A DNA stretch of 64,000 bases from Calliphora vicina (Eukaryota > Arthropoda > Insecta > Diptera > Calliphoridae). The notes beneath the pieces are model-generated. The model had not been told where the DNA came from, did no database searches, and saw only the letters and a program-made list of their open reading frames with translations. The stretch lies in contig NC_088782.1 of assembly GCF_958450345.1 (NCBI RefSeq), positions 120,387,980 to 120,451,979 on the forward strand, read 5' to 3'. Below are positions 1 to 11,937 of this stretch, in pieces. Position 1 is the stretch's first letter. Each line of letters opens with the position of its first letter. A program made the position numbers and the translations under genes.

Positions 1-528
1 ATTGTAACACATGACAATAAAATTGTCAACGTTCTGTGTTACTTTGTTCTTCTATATGTGTCTCGGGAGGTGATTGTGGGTTGTTGCAGAGATTGGTTGG
101 TTCTTTGGGTTGGTTGTAATTCTGTGAATTTGTTTGGATGTGTCTCTATTTGTTAATGTCATTTGTAAAGTATGTATGTATGTACGTTTGTACATGTTCT
201 CAGATTTAATTGTGTCTCTGAATGTTTACAGACAAAAGAGTTTTTGCTGTTACGTTCATTTGTTTGTTTTTATTTTGTTCATGAACATCACATCAGTAAC
301 AAACAACAACGTTGATTATTTCATTGTAATTCTGGTTGCTGATGTTGTTGTTGTTGTTGTTGTTTTTATTGTTGTTGGTGCTACTGTTCCTATCATCAAC
401 ACCAACAACCATCACTGAGCCAAAACATTAATGTCACACATTTGTACACAAACACTGCACTGAACTGAGTCTCATGGAGAATTGTGTTGTTGATGATGAT
501 GATTTTTTGTTTGTTCTCTCTCTCAGTG
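1..528. other. Intergenic AT-rich DNA with simple repeats
   Basis: No gene is supported here. A GTT/TTG trinucleotide run lies near 343-372 and a TATG-type run near 169-185. The open frame at 134-418 is low complexity (long V and N/H runs) and follows the trinucleotide repeat, so it is not called. Confidence 0.6.
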
Positions 529-2027
529 CACAGTGGTTCAGAATCAAATTTTTTTGGAAATAAATCTGTTATTTATAAATGGCTGATCCGATCGGGATAC
601 AATTTGAAGTGATCGTAGCCAAGGAGTATTCGAGTTTAAGTTATTAAAATGGGCCCTACATATGCTGTAAGTGCAATATTTTTGAAGGCCGGAGTTTTAA
701 AGTGGCAAATTGCTTAAATTTAAATTTTCTCACTTTTCAAAATTGGTTTTACATTTTTTTTAAACTTTTTTAAACAAATTTTTTTTTTCATATTTTTTAT
801 TTGTTGAAAAAAAAAATTCGGATTAAAAATATTTTTCCCGATTTTGGCCCATTTGTTGGTCCAACTTACTGTTGTAGTCTTATATACATCGTTCCAATGG
901 ACTTTGAAATATATATCATTAGATATCCATATTGTCAATATTAATGACTTAGTAATCCATATATAGATCAACAAGTAAGAAACCCTTCACCAAATTATAC
1001 TTTAAAATATTTTTAGGTAAACAAAATTTAATTTTTTTTTAATTGTTTTTCAATTTTTTTTTTCCAAATTATTTTTTAATTTTTTTTAAAAAAAAAGTTT
1101 TTTCCAAATTTTTTTTTTTGAAAAATTTAAAATTTTTTTTTTTTTGAAAAATTTAAAATTTTTTTATTTTTTTAAAATTTTTTTTTAAAAAAATTTGGAA
1201 AAAACTCCTAAAATTGAAGCGAGAATCCCAAAAATGGTATTTTTCCCATTTTGCCCATAGGTTCCATGTTTCCTTTTCAAGGCTGGGGAAAATACTTAGA
1301 AGATAAATAGGGAACACATAAAGGTTTCCAAAGCTGCTTTCCGTTCTCTGATCACCGCTTTGGGATTTTAGAACTTGTGGTCCAAAGTTCAAATTTTGAT
1401 GAAAAATAGGTCAAATTCCGTAGGGAGTAGGGGCGACATATTTGAAAAATAGCACATGTTTTTTATACCAAAATGTTGTCCTAACAGAAAAACATAAAAT
1501 TGTTATACGTTCTTAAAGAATTTTTTTTTCGGCCAAAAAATAGCAAAAATCTACTATTTTTTGAATTTTTAAATTGAAAATCGTTTATTTTTGAATCCAT
1601 AATTGATATTGCTCTGAGATCATTTGTATATTATTGGTAATTTAGTTGTATAATTAACAAATAAAAATTCGAGTCCATTCGATCCAAAAGTACTTGCTAT
1701 ATTTTAAGAAAGCGGACCAAGATATGGCAAAATTTTAAAATTTCAATTTTGAAATGCCTATAACTCGTAAATTATAAGACAGCACAAGCAAGCACTTTTT
1801 TCAAGATCTAGCCGAGCGCTTTCCAAAACTATAAAAATTGTTATGTCGAAGGTACCCTATTTCGAGCCCCTCTAGTGACGCCCCTGGAGCATTTGAAAGT
1901 CCCATTTTAATAACTTAAAATCAAATACTCCTTGCCTACGCCCACGTCAAATTTTATCCCGATCGGACCAGCCGTTTAGAAATGCTCTATTTATTTCCAA
2001 AAAAATGTTTGATTCTGCCCCACTGTG
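529..2027. mobile_element. TIR element with RSS-like CACAGTGG ends (Transib-like, non-autonomous)
   Basis: The left end (529 on) reads CACAGTGGTTCAGAATCAAA. The right end, read on the minus strand from 2027, begins CACAGTGGGGCAGAATCAAA. The inverted similarity then continues for about 150 bp with small differences. The 5 bp outside each end are CAGTG (524-528) and TAGTG (2028-2032), a 4/5 match consistent with a 5-bp target duplication. Known family facts: Transib elements have termini resembling the RAG recombination signal heptamer and make 5-bp duplications. No transposase frame is visible. The interior is AT-rich and holds DINE-like fragments (about 770-1200). Related internal sequence recurs at 42.76-43.02 and 44.76-46.24 kb. 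The TIR call is strong; the superfamily is inference. Confidence 0.65.
770..1200 (-). mobile_element. Family B DINE-like fragments (two partial copies in tandem)
   Basis: Positions 770-970 match the internal family B stretch that ends in the motif ACTTAGTAATCC. At 971 a new copy starts with AACAAGTAAG, has lost its hairpin, and continues ACCCTTCACC into a poly-T/poly-A tract. Both fragments lie inside the TIR element that surrounds them. They have no coding capacity. Confidence 0.6.
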
Positions 2028-2235
2028 TAGTGTTGCGTTTTTTTGTTTGGTTGATTTTTTGGTTTTGTTTTTCTTTTACCATTACATTTCCATTATGGAT
2101 TTTGTTGCTATTGTTGTTGTTGTTATTATTATATGTAAATCTGGAAATGTGCGGGGTGTTTGTAGGCATCATCATATCGTCAACAAATAATACAAAAAGA
2201 GTGTTGAATATCAACATCCTCGTACTCCTTTAGAA

Positions 2236-4425
2236 AGGGTGATTCATTTACAGATTATTATATTTGTAACAAATAATGACTACATTCATTGAAATATAAT
2301 ATTTTGATTGGATTAATCGGTTACTTGCAGCAACGATTATTTATAAATTTATTGAAAATCTTTTGTATTTAAAACAAACTTAAATTTGAATAAAATGTTA
2401 ACGCTTGTAAGAAATGTTATTATTCGATTAATCCTTTATTCGGGTAAACGATTATTCGCTAGTTATTATGTTAATTTTGCTATTATTCGACTATTCGGTT
2501 AGCTAACATTCATTGATTTAATTAAAATAATAAAAATATTTAATTTTAACGACTACAATCTTTGAAAAATGTTATTTTTAATAGAAAGTAAGTGTTATTT
2601 TTATTCGATTAATCGGTTATTCGGTTCAACGATTATTCGTAGATTTATAAAAGCTTAAAATGTTTATTAAACAATTATTTGCAAAAGAATTAATGCTATT
2701 AAAAAACAGATTTTTAATCGATTATTCGGTTAATCGGTTCAACGAATATTCGCTAATTTAAGAAAAATTAATTTAAATTTACCATAATTTTTAATCATTA
2801 TTCAACAATAGTACAACATAATATTTTGATTCGATTAATCGGTTACTTGCAGCAGCGATTACATATTTATAAATTTATTTAAAAAAAATAATTTTGCATA
2901 TAAAACAAACATAAATTTGAGACAATTGTTGACGCTTGTAAGAAATGTTATTATTATTCGATTAATCCTTTATTCGAATAAACGATTATTCGCTAGTTAT
3001 TATGTTAATTTTGCTTCATTCATTGATTTAATTAAAATTATAAAAATATTTAATTTTAACGACTACAATCTTTGGAAAATGTTCATTATTAGAAAGTAAG
3101 TGTTCTTTTTATTCGATTAATCGGTTATTCGGTTCAACGATTATTCGTAGATTTATAAAAGCTAAAAATTTTGATTAAAAAATGTGAATATTATTTGCAA
3201 AATAATTAATGCTATTAAAAACAGATTTTTAATCGATTATTCGGTTAATCGGTTCAACGAATATTCGCTAATTTAAGAAAAATTAATTTAAATTTACCAT
3301 AATTTTTAATCATTATTCAACAATAGTACAACATAATATTTTGATTCGATTAATCGGTTACTTGCAGCAACGATTACATATTTATAAATTTATTTTAAAA
3401 ATTTAATTTTGCATATAAAACAACCATAAATTTTAAACAATTGTTAACGCTTGTAAGAAATTTTATTTTGATTCGATTAATCCTTTATTCGGATAAACGA
3501 TTATTCACTAGTTATTATGTAAATTTTGCCTCATTCATTGATTTAATTAAAATAATAAAAATATTTGATTTTAATGACTACAATCTTTGAATAATGTTCA
3601 TTATTATAAAGTAAGTGTTATTTTTATTCGATTAATCGGTTATTTGGTTCAACGATTATTCGTAGATTTATAAAAGCTTAAAATGTTTATTAAAAAATGT
3701 GAATATTATTTGCAAAAGAATTAATGCTATTAAAAAACAGATTTTTATTCGATTATTCGGTTAATCGGTTCAACGAATATTCGCTAATTTAAGAAAAATT
3801 TATTTTAAAAATAAAGATGACCTTAATTTTGAACCATTATTCATCAGTAGTACGACATGATATTTTGATTCGATTAATCGGTTACTTGCAGAAACGATTA
3901 TATACATATTTATAAATTTATTAATTTTGAATATAAAACAACCATAAATTTTAAACAATTGTTAACGCTTGTAAGAAATGTTATTATGATTCGATTAATC
4001 CTTTATTCGGATAAACGATTATTCGCTAGTTATTATGTTAATTTTGCTATTATTCGATTATTCGGTTTAGCTAACATTCATTGATTTAATTAAAATAATA
4101 AAAATATTTAATTTAAACAAATACAGCTTTGAAAAATTATCGTTATTAGTAAGTAAGTGCTATTTTTATTCGATTAATCGGTTCAACGATTATTCGTAGA
4201 TTTATAAAGCTGTTTATTAAAAAATGTGTATATGATTTGTAAAAGAATTAATGCTATTAAAAAAAGGTTTTTATTCGATTATTCGGTTAATCTGTTCAAC
4301 GAATATTCGCTAATTTAAGAAAAATTAATTTAAATTTACCATAATTTTTAATCATTAGTAAGACATGTTATTTTGATTCGATTAATATTTTATTCGGTTC
4401 AACGATTTGGACCAATCGATTCGAT
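2236..4425. repeat. Tandem array, ~520-bp AT-rich unit, four full copies plus a partial one
   Basis: The landmark GATTCGATTAATCGG (GATTGG in the first copy) recurs at 2305, 2828, 3343, 3867 and 4375, a spacing of 508-524 bp. Within each unit shorter motifs such as ATTCGGTTAATCGG and CAACGATTATTCG repeat in both long and short spacing, so the unit is itself built from smaller repeats. Copies differ by point changes and small deletions. There is no open frame of note. Confidence 0.85.
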
Positions 4426-4429
4426 GTCA

Positions 4430-6010
4430 TGCGCAGCATCTTGCTCACTTTTGTATGGAACAATTTGGGGAATTTTACATTAATATCTTGGTTTAAAGGT
4501 TTTCAAAACCCTAACATTTAAGAATTGACACCGGCGGACTTGAATTTACGCTTTAATTTCAGTCAATAGGCTCTAAAACAGCTCAATGAAGATTCAATGT
4601 TTTCGCACCGAATTTCTTTCAGTGACGAGTCATATTTCTAGTTAAATGAATACACAAATAATCAAAATTGCCGAACTATCGTTACATCGTCACAAATTCA
4701 CTGGTTGTTGTGGTTTATGGACTGGTGGAATCATCATTCACTAAAAATGAGTCTGGACAAAACTGAAATTGGGCTGATATGAGAAATCCGGATAGATTCT
4801 CGAGCTATTGTAACATCTACATCCAAAAATTCACTGTTTGTTGCGGTTTATGGGCTGGTGGCCGAACGGAACATTACCGTCAATGGCGAACGCTACTGTG
4901 CAATGATAACTGACTATTTATTGCCTACTCATTTAAGAATTGACACCGGCGGACTTGAATTTAGGCTTTAATTTCAGTCAATGGGTTCTGAAACAGCTCA
5001 ATGAAGATTCAATGTTTTCGCGCTGAATTTCGTTTAGTGACGAGTCATATTTCTGGCTAAATGGATATACAAATAAACAAAATTGCCGCATTTGGGCTGA
5101 TGAACAAGATAACTATCGATACATCGTCACAAATTCACTGGTTTTTTTGGCTTATTGGCTGATGGAATCATCATTCATTAAAAATGAGTCTGGACAGAAC
5201 ATAATCATCAATGGAGAACGCTACATTGCTACATGATAACAGTGCTATGATCCACAAAAATCCACTGAATGTTGTGGTTTATGGACTGGTGGAATCATCG
5301 CTCTATATTTCATTAAAACTGAGGCTTAACATAACATAACGGTCAATGGCGAACGCTACAGCGTCATGATAACGGCGCTATGATCCACAAAAATCCACTG
5401 CTTGTTGTGGTTTATGGACTGGTGGAATCATCTCTCCATATTTCATTAAAACTGGGGCCGAACACAACATAACGGTCAATGGCGAACGCTACAGCGTCAT
5501 GATAACGATGCTATGATCCACAAAAATCCATTGCTTGTTGTGGTTTATGGACTGGTGGAATCATCAGTCCTTATTCCAATAAAACTAAGGCCAAACTGAA
5601 TATAATGGTCAATGGCGAACGCTACAGCGCCATGATAACGGCGCTATGATCCACAAAAATCCATTGTTTGGTGCAGTTTATAAGTTGGCGGAATCATCGG
5701 TCCGTATTCCAATAAAACTAAGGTCAAACAGAACATAACGGTCAATGGCGAACGCTACAGCGCCATGATAACGTTGCTATGATCCACAAAAATCCACTGC
5801 TTGATGCGGTTTATGGGCTGGTGGAATCATCGCTCTATATTTCATTAAAACTGGGGTCAAAACAGAACAATGCCGAACGCTACCGTGCCATGATAACTGA
5901 CTATTTATTGCCTGAAATTTAAGATCGTGATGCGTACAACATTTGGCATTATTACGGGCCTGACAACTGGCCACCTAGATCGCGTGATATCACGCCTCTG
6001 GATTAATTCC
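4430..6010 (+). pseudogene. Amplified fragments of a mariner-like transposase
   Basis: Translated in shifting frames, the region gives pieces of a Tc1/mariner-superfamily DDE transposase: the second-D region (FSDESYFWLNGY near 5045, then NKQNCRIWADEQ) and the following GGII...NGERY segment. The last fragment (about 5874-6000) reads RYRAMITDYLLP and then NWPPRSRDITPLD, the third catalytic D region. The piece at 4516-4930 is duplicated with a 415-bp spacing. The NGERY piece is then repeated about five times with a 133-bp period. No intact transposase frame exists. It is related to, but not continuous with, the fossil at 7565. Confidence 0.75.
5245..5909 (+). repeat. 133-bp tandem repeat derived from a transposase segment
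   Basis: The start point CTATGATCCACAAAAATCCA recurs at 5245, 5378, 5511, 5644 and 5777, a constant 133-bp period. Each unit encodes a degenerate GGII...NGERY transposase piece. Because 133 is not a multiple of three, the frame changes from unit to unit and no fused repeat protein can be made. Confidence 0.9.
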
Positions 6011-7282
6011 TTGAAGTCAAAAGTCTTCAAGTCTTGCCAGCCAAATTTATTCGAATAATTCACGAGATATCAATAGCAATAATGGAAAGAGTGATCGAAA
6101 ATTGCCAAATGATCTTTAACATGATCTTCGGGCCATAATAAAGATTTAAAATTAAAAAATTCTCATAATTAATCACCCTTTCAATTTAAAACCCACACAT
6201 GTATTTTTGGATGTATGAGAGTGTTTGCTGGAATTGTGTGTGTGTTTGTTAACAAATGCAAATTTAAACGAATTTCAATCATATAGTTTTAAATATACAC
6301 ATTGAAACAAATGTTAAATTCCACTTCTCATTCAACATCCTCTTGATGAAACTTTGATTGTATTATTGTCCCCCAAGCACAGTGGGGCAAAGCTAAAAAA
6401 ATTAGATGTAATTCAAGGATATAGAAAAAAGGACAACAATTTATTTGACTAAAAAATTTTTTAACAAAAAAAATCTTTCCAAATTTGATACAATTTGATT
6501 TAACAAAAATCTTTTTTTTTCTAAACTATAATTAGATTTTATAATTAAGGTTTAAGGTTAAGGTTTATATAACAAAAGCTTTCCACTGTCTTCTCCTCCA
6601 CATCCTTGATTGGTTGCGTTCTCGTTGTATTGTCTAGCATGAGTGCGGCAGTCAAGTTGTTATAAATGTTGTTGATGAGGATTTTCCTTTTATTTTCTGT
6701 TTGGTTTTACACATCTCTTTTACATTTTATACAAATCAAATAAAATAATTTTCATTTTTGTTGTCGTTTTTATCATCTGTTAAAAGTTGCTTCGTTTTTA
6801 ACTACCACCCAAAACAGAATTGAACAGAAAACACACACAAAAATTGTCAAGCAATGAAAAAGTAATTAAATTTTATCGTTATTTTTACCACTGCCACTTT
6901 AGCAAAAAACAAAAATTATGCTTATATGTATAATTCTGAAGCCAAACAATCGTAAAAGAAAAAAATCAAAAACTGATTGTAACAAAAAACTGTATGAATT
7001 TTGTTGCAAACAAGTGGAAAAGCTGGTGTCATAATGACTGATAACAATTGTTAATCAAATAATCGGACCAGTTGACAATTTTTTTTGCAGTTTTACACAC
7101 AGCTGGAGCTGGGGATTTCTTTGTGTGAGAGAGAAAATGTCATTAACAATAAATAAGCTGAAAATCTGCAAATCGATGACATTAAAGATGAATTGTACGA
7201 TAATGATTGGTTTGCGAAATTTTAACAGAGGCTTTAAATTGTAATGAAATATGTTTAATGTTTCATATAACCAAAGATAGAA
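6011..7282. other. AT-rich intergenic DNA
   Basis: No coding sequence is supported. A single CACAGTGGGGCA motif at about 6380 matches the TIR tip of the element at 529-2027, but no partner end was found, so it may be a solo terminus. TG-rich microsatellite sequence lies near 6235-6250. Confidence 0.5.
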
Positions 7283-7473
7283 CCATAGAGAATAGACATA
7301 GAGCGGAAACTCTCCTGCCAAAGACCTAACTCAGTTGTCAGAAACCTAAGTGGTGACAATGTATTAGTAGAAATAACTATGTGAAAACAAAAACAACACT
7401 CGTATGTGTGATTATTTTTAGTAATTTTTTTTCTTTGAGTTTTTTTCTAGTTTCCGCTCTATGTTCTCTATGG
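7283..7473. mobile_element. Short TIR element (MITE)
   Basis: The ends are inverted copies: CCATAGAGAATAGACATAGA at the left, and on the minus strand from 7473 CCATAGAGAACATAGAGCGG. ATAGAA occurs directly outside both ends and is a possible target duplication. The interior contains GACCTAACTCAGTTGTC, which marks related copies at about 31515, 36755 and 36898. It is 191 bp and non-coding. Confidence 0.7.
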
Positions 7474-7564
7474 ATAGAACTTACGAAAAGCTTAACTGTC
7501 AAACGAACTGTCATACTGCGTTCACTTTTTGTTATTAATGATCAGTTTACTCTGGCAATTCATC

Positions 7565-8445
7565 ATGAATAGATTGACGATTGAACAACGCTACCAAATT
7601 ATCCAAATTTACATTGAAAATTAGTCATGGATTCGGGCAACTCATAGACGACTTAGTGAATTTTATGGCGCAAGGAATGTGCGTTCTGAAGATAATGTCG
7701 CCGCTATAAACTAAAGTGTGCAAGAAGATCCAAATTTATCGATTCGTTGTCGGTCGTGGACAGTATGTGGACAATTTTACTTAAAGATCTTGGCTTACAC
7801 CCGTATAAAATTCCAGCTGGTGCAGGAATTAAAGCCACGACACCATCATATGTGACGTTCTTGTGCTCTAGAGCTGTTGGAAACTAATCAGATGTTTTAT
7901 CACAAAATTGTGTGCTCATTTTTGGCTTAACGTGTTTGTTAATAAACAAAATTATCCCAATGACGTGAGTACAATCCAAAACAGACCCTACAGACTCCAT
8001 TACATCCAGAAGATTAAACCGTCTGGTTAGGTTTACACGCAGATGGCATCATCGGACCTTATTTCTTCAAAAATGAAGCAGGAGCTTGCGTTACGATCAA
8101 TAGAGATCGTTACGGCATCGTGATCAATGATTTTTTGTTTGAAAATATGGATTCGGGCGAGATATAACATGATTTCATGAAATGGACCTTTCAATTTGCC
8201 TCCAATCCTCTCGATTATTTCCTTTTGGGCCACGTGAAGTTACCGGTTTATGCCTATAAACCAGCAAACAATTGACGCCTTGGAGTGCAATATTTCTAGT
8301 GTTATTCCTGACATACGGCCAGTAATGCTCAAAAAAGTGTCCCAAAATTGGACATCCAGAATGCGCTTCGTCAATAACAGCATCGGTGATCATATGCTCG
8401 AAATAATTTTCAAATGTTAATGCCATGTATTGATCTTTTGTATTG
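7565..8445 (+). pseudogene. Fossil mariner-like transposase
   Basis: The frame starts MNRLTIEQRYQIIQIYIEN and then hits a stop. Later frames give NESVQEDPNLSIR-like sequence, HADGIIGPYFFKNEAGACVT, and finally PLDYFLLGHVKLPVYAYKPA and VSQNWTSRMRF. The order matches a Tc1/mariner-superfamily DDE transposase. Several stops and frameshifts are visible, and about 45 codons are missing after the N-terminal helix-turn-helix region. The start codon at 7565 is intact but the gene is dead. Confidence 0.8.
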
Positions 8446-8465
8446 ATCACATTCGGAAAATGAGG

Positions 8466-9960
8466 ACTCAAGTGTTACTCTCCAATCAATAATTATAACT
8501 GAGTCCGTATTCCCTACCAAAGTAATATCAATGACCTGCTCCCTGATGCTATTGAGCAACGTTGGTCTATTATCCCTATTGCAAACACTTAAGTTAGTAG
8601 ATAGAAGGTATTGAAGAAAAACTCAACCCTGTCATTTATATCCGAGCTCCCCCACAGACTATGATGGGGACCATGTTCCCTTTTGTGGCACCAGTCTATG
8701 AGGGCGGATTATCTTCGTCTTAAGGTAGGTACGCTGAAGATATCATTAGGTTTGGTAACCCTTGTCGCTCTAGTGCAACTAGCGATAAGTCACCAGACAT
8801 GTAATTAGATAGAAGGAAAGCCTTAATGTCTTTCCTGACCAAAATACAGCTCTTTACTTTACCTTCAGGAGTTGGAGAATGGAGCACATAGTTTCGTGAC
8901 CAGACTTCTCGAACTTTACTGGCTACAAGCCAGAGTTCTTGGATTAAGGCCACGTGTCCATCTCCATGAAGCGCAGAAATTTGTCCGATGCTGTACCACT
9001 TTCAGGCCGCTTGAGTTCATCACTACACTTCACCGCAGGCAATATCAACCGGAGTTGTTTTAGCCCGTACTTAATGAAACCTTGTGAGAGACGTAGGAGT
9101 CGGAGGGATTTTGATCCATAGATCCTTGTCTTCTCCTCGAGCGTCCTCGTTCAATCGTCCAGTCGTCTGTGCCAAGTCCCTTATTTCTGGTGTTCAAGGA
9201 CACAGGAGTTCAACGTCCTGACATACCGAAGAAAGCATTTGTAGCCCTCCAATCTTTTCCGTTCGTTCTGTTCTCTGTTCTGTTTCTTGTTTTTCTGTCT
9301 TGGGTTTCCCTTTGCAGGGTCATGAGTTTCATTCGTCCCTATTAGCTTTTAGCGGCTCAGAGGACACCAGTCCTCCTCATCAGTCTCATAAATGTTTAAC
9401 CCTTTCAGATCTGAGAGGTTGTCGTCACTGTCGTCCAAAGTCAATCTTTCCTGTTTGGTCTGAAATCTGTTTGGTTTCTTTGGTTCGTTTACCCCATTAG
9501 CATCACCGACTAATAGACCCGGAGTATTCGTCTGGATCGTCGCAGTCACAGTAGCTCCAGTGGCACTCAGACCTGTGGCCTCCGCCTGAGTACTCACGCT
9601 ACCCTTGGAGATTTTAGCACCCTCGACCAAGGACATAGAGTCGTCTTCTTTGTTTGACAGTTCAAGGGGGGGGGCTTTTGTTAGTTTATACCTCTAGCAG
9701 AGATAAGAAAAGACACTGTCGTTCTTCTGGAGTCTGACGCAGACCAGGATGCCGCTCAATGTGAGTCAGATGCATTCTGGATTTTTGTTTTTACCAACAA
9801 CTTTTTGACTCACAGAACCTCATTGTACTTTACAGCAACCCTTGATGTAGGGAACCCCACAGCCGCTCTTAACATTGAGGACAGATCATATGCTTAGGAT
9901 GATTAAGCCTCTGCACCTTGCTCGAAGACTCAAGGTGACTACCCGCAGCAGATAATTTTT
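8466..9960 (-). pseudogene. 5' part of a LOA/Jockey-type LINE (gag-like ORF and AP endonuclease)
   Basis: On the minus strand, 9636-9349 encodes a Ser/Thr/Asp-rich gag-like C-terminus. Then 8953-8720 encodes an AP-endonuclease N-terminus (ALIQELWLVASKV, later VKSCILVRKDIKAFLLSNY and LISSAYLP). Downstream, in other frames, SVCNRDNRPT...VIDITLVG and IIDWRV are the usual end of this endonuclease domain. The reverse transcriptase is absent: homology stops near 8466, next to the mariner fossil. Stops and frameshifts make it non-functional. The clade is judged from remembered motif style and is moderately sure. Confidence 0.7.
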
Positions 9961-10060
9961 TAAGGTAAATGACGTCTTAACAATTTATAAAATTATTTCA
10001 TTTCAATAAAATATCAATCTTAAATGTCTTAAGTTTTTCACCAATACCAAATATTTATAT

Positions 10061-10655
10061 AACAAGTAAGAGAGCTATATTCGGCTGTGTCGAATCTTAA
10101 ATGCTTCAAAATAAAATTTTTAAATATTTTTAGGTAAACAAAATTTATTTTTTTCCAAAGTAGTTTTCTTTCATTTTTTGGAAAAAAAAAATTTCGTTTG
10201 TTTTTTTAAATATTTTTTTTTAAATTTTAATTTTTTTTTTTTTTTTTAATTTTTTTTAAAATATTTTTTTGACCCATTGTAGGTCCAACTTACTATGGTC
10301 GTTGCAAAGGTCTTTGAAATATCTATCATTAGATATCCATATTGTCTATATGACTTAGTAATCCAGATATAGGTCAAAATCTAAGTTGTCCTGGTTTTTT
10401 CCTTATATCTCAACCATTTGTGGACCGATTTCTCGATTTTAAATAGCAAACGAACCGGAAGAATTCCGGAGATATTGATGTATGACTCGTGTATGTAAGT
10501 TATTTGGGGGCTTCGGAAAGTTGATTTCAACAGACAGACGGATAGACAGAGAAGCAGACAGACAGACAGACAGACAGGTCTGCCTGTCTCGACATGGCTT
10601 AATCGACTCCGCTATCTATAAGGATCCAGAATATACTTTATAGGGTCGTAAAATT
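10061..10655 (-). mobile_element. Family B DINE-like element, hairpin end at left
   Basis: It starts AACAAGTAAGAGAGCTATAT, then carries a hairpin with one change from TTCGGCTGTGCCGAA. The family internal block follows (GGTCCAACTTAC, TATCATTAGATATCC), then a GACA microsatellite at about 10540-10577, and the block ending TATAGGGTCG. The distal TATACCC end is missing. It is non-coding and lies upstream of the BTB gene. Confidence 0.75.
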
Positions 10656-11749
10656 ATATGTATTGTGTAAATTACAAACAGAAGGTTATTCTGCTTATAT
10701 TTACTCTTAAGAAGCTTCAAGAACCTTTTCATATATTGCATGCAAAAAAGCATGAAAAACTTGCCCTGCTATGTTTAAATTTTCTTATTAGATTTAAGCC
10801 CCAAAGTAGGCTTTAAACTTTGATTAAATCTAAACTTACAGTTTTCTATTAGTAAATAAACCAAAAAAAAAAAAAGTCCCAAAAGAAAACTAAAATAACA
10901 AAAACAGAGACCAATTTCTTACCTGTGTGTTTGACGATGAGCATCGCGCAAAGCTGAATAGTTTAGTTCACCAGCCAACCAACTAATGCAGTCAGTCAGT
11001 CTTATAGAAAACGCGAGAGTTATAACAAGCAAAAATACGATCAAGTCTTAAAAGTTTAAAGTGGACAAAAAGTTTAAAGGGAAATAACTTTTAAGTTTAC
11101 ATGAATGAAACAGTAAAATTGCTAAAAAAAATTCCAGATATTTGTTTAAATATTTAAAGAAATGTTTAAATTTATTAAATAATTGTTTTAAATCTTAAAG
11201 AACAAGCAATGAATGAATAGTGTATAGACAATTTTCTGCTGTTTAAATAAATTTTGTGGTGCTTTTTTTTAAAAGTATTTTAATGGTAGTAAAAACCAGT
11301 TTGTTTGGAAAAAAAAGCGCGTGCTATACGTATTGAATTGTTTTCGGTATTTTTTGTGTATGTTTTGTTTACGAAAACTCACAAAATAAAAAAAACAACA
11401 GTTTTTTTCTTTAACAAAAGAGTAATTACAAGAGAGAGATAGAGAGAGAAGTATTGAATTAATTTAATCTCTGGAAAAGAAACAGATGTTTTGTTTGTAA
11501 ACATAAACAAAAATTGCACAGATTTTTGTTATTGTGTTTTGCTGGTTGTTGTTATTTAAAATTAAGGATTTTTATTTAAAAAAAAACGCACGTGTAAGTT
11601 AAAACAAAAGATTTAAAAAACAAACTTGAGCCTTGTTTTAAATAAAACAAAAGATTTTAGCTACAAACTTGAAACAAACAAAACTTGGCTCATTTTATAT
11701 TTGCTGTTGTTGTTTTTATATTGTTGCATTTAAGTAACCACAACAAACA
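10656..11749 (+). promoter_or_regulatory. Upstream region / probable 5' leader of the BTB-BACK-TLDc gene
   Basis: This 1.1-kb AT-rich stretch ends at the start codon. A GA-rich run (11431-11450, GAGAGAGATAGAGAGAGA) could bind GAGA-type factors. No convincing TATA box or initiator was picked out, so the promoter is not located. The start context, CAACAAACAATGG, is a good fly translation start. Confidence 0.35.
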
Positions 11750-11937
11750 ATGGGTACACGTGTACCGCCTCCCTGTCCCACCTCTTTAATATGTGATGGA
11801 CAATCTGTGGCCGGTTTGCCGCAACTCATTGATGATTTACAAAGACTCTCCGAAGATCAGGATAGTGCTGATGTGGTATTTATATGTGGTCGCGAAGAGG
11901 AACGTATTTATGCCCATCGTATTATAATGATGGCTCG
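11750..11937 (+). CDS. BTB-BACK-TLDc gene, exon 1
   Basis: Encodes residues 1-62 plus two bases of an Arg codon: a Pro-rich start and the first BTB strand and helix (SADVVF, AHRIIMMAR). The donor is CG|GTAAGT. Reading through would give a stop two bases into the intron. A non-coding upstream exon is possible but not seen. Confidence 0.92.

Noticed and set aside
2005..2233. Overlapping frames on both strands rich in Leu or Asn
   Set aside because: They come from a TTG/TTA microsatellite beside the TIR element and have no protein character.
8175..8471. 98-codon minus-strand frame
   Set aside because: It is antisense to the mariner-like fossil, whose + strand translation is clearly the recognisable protein.
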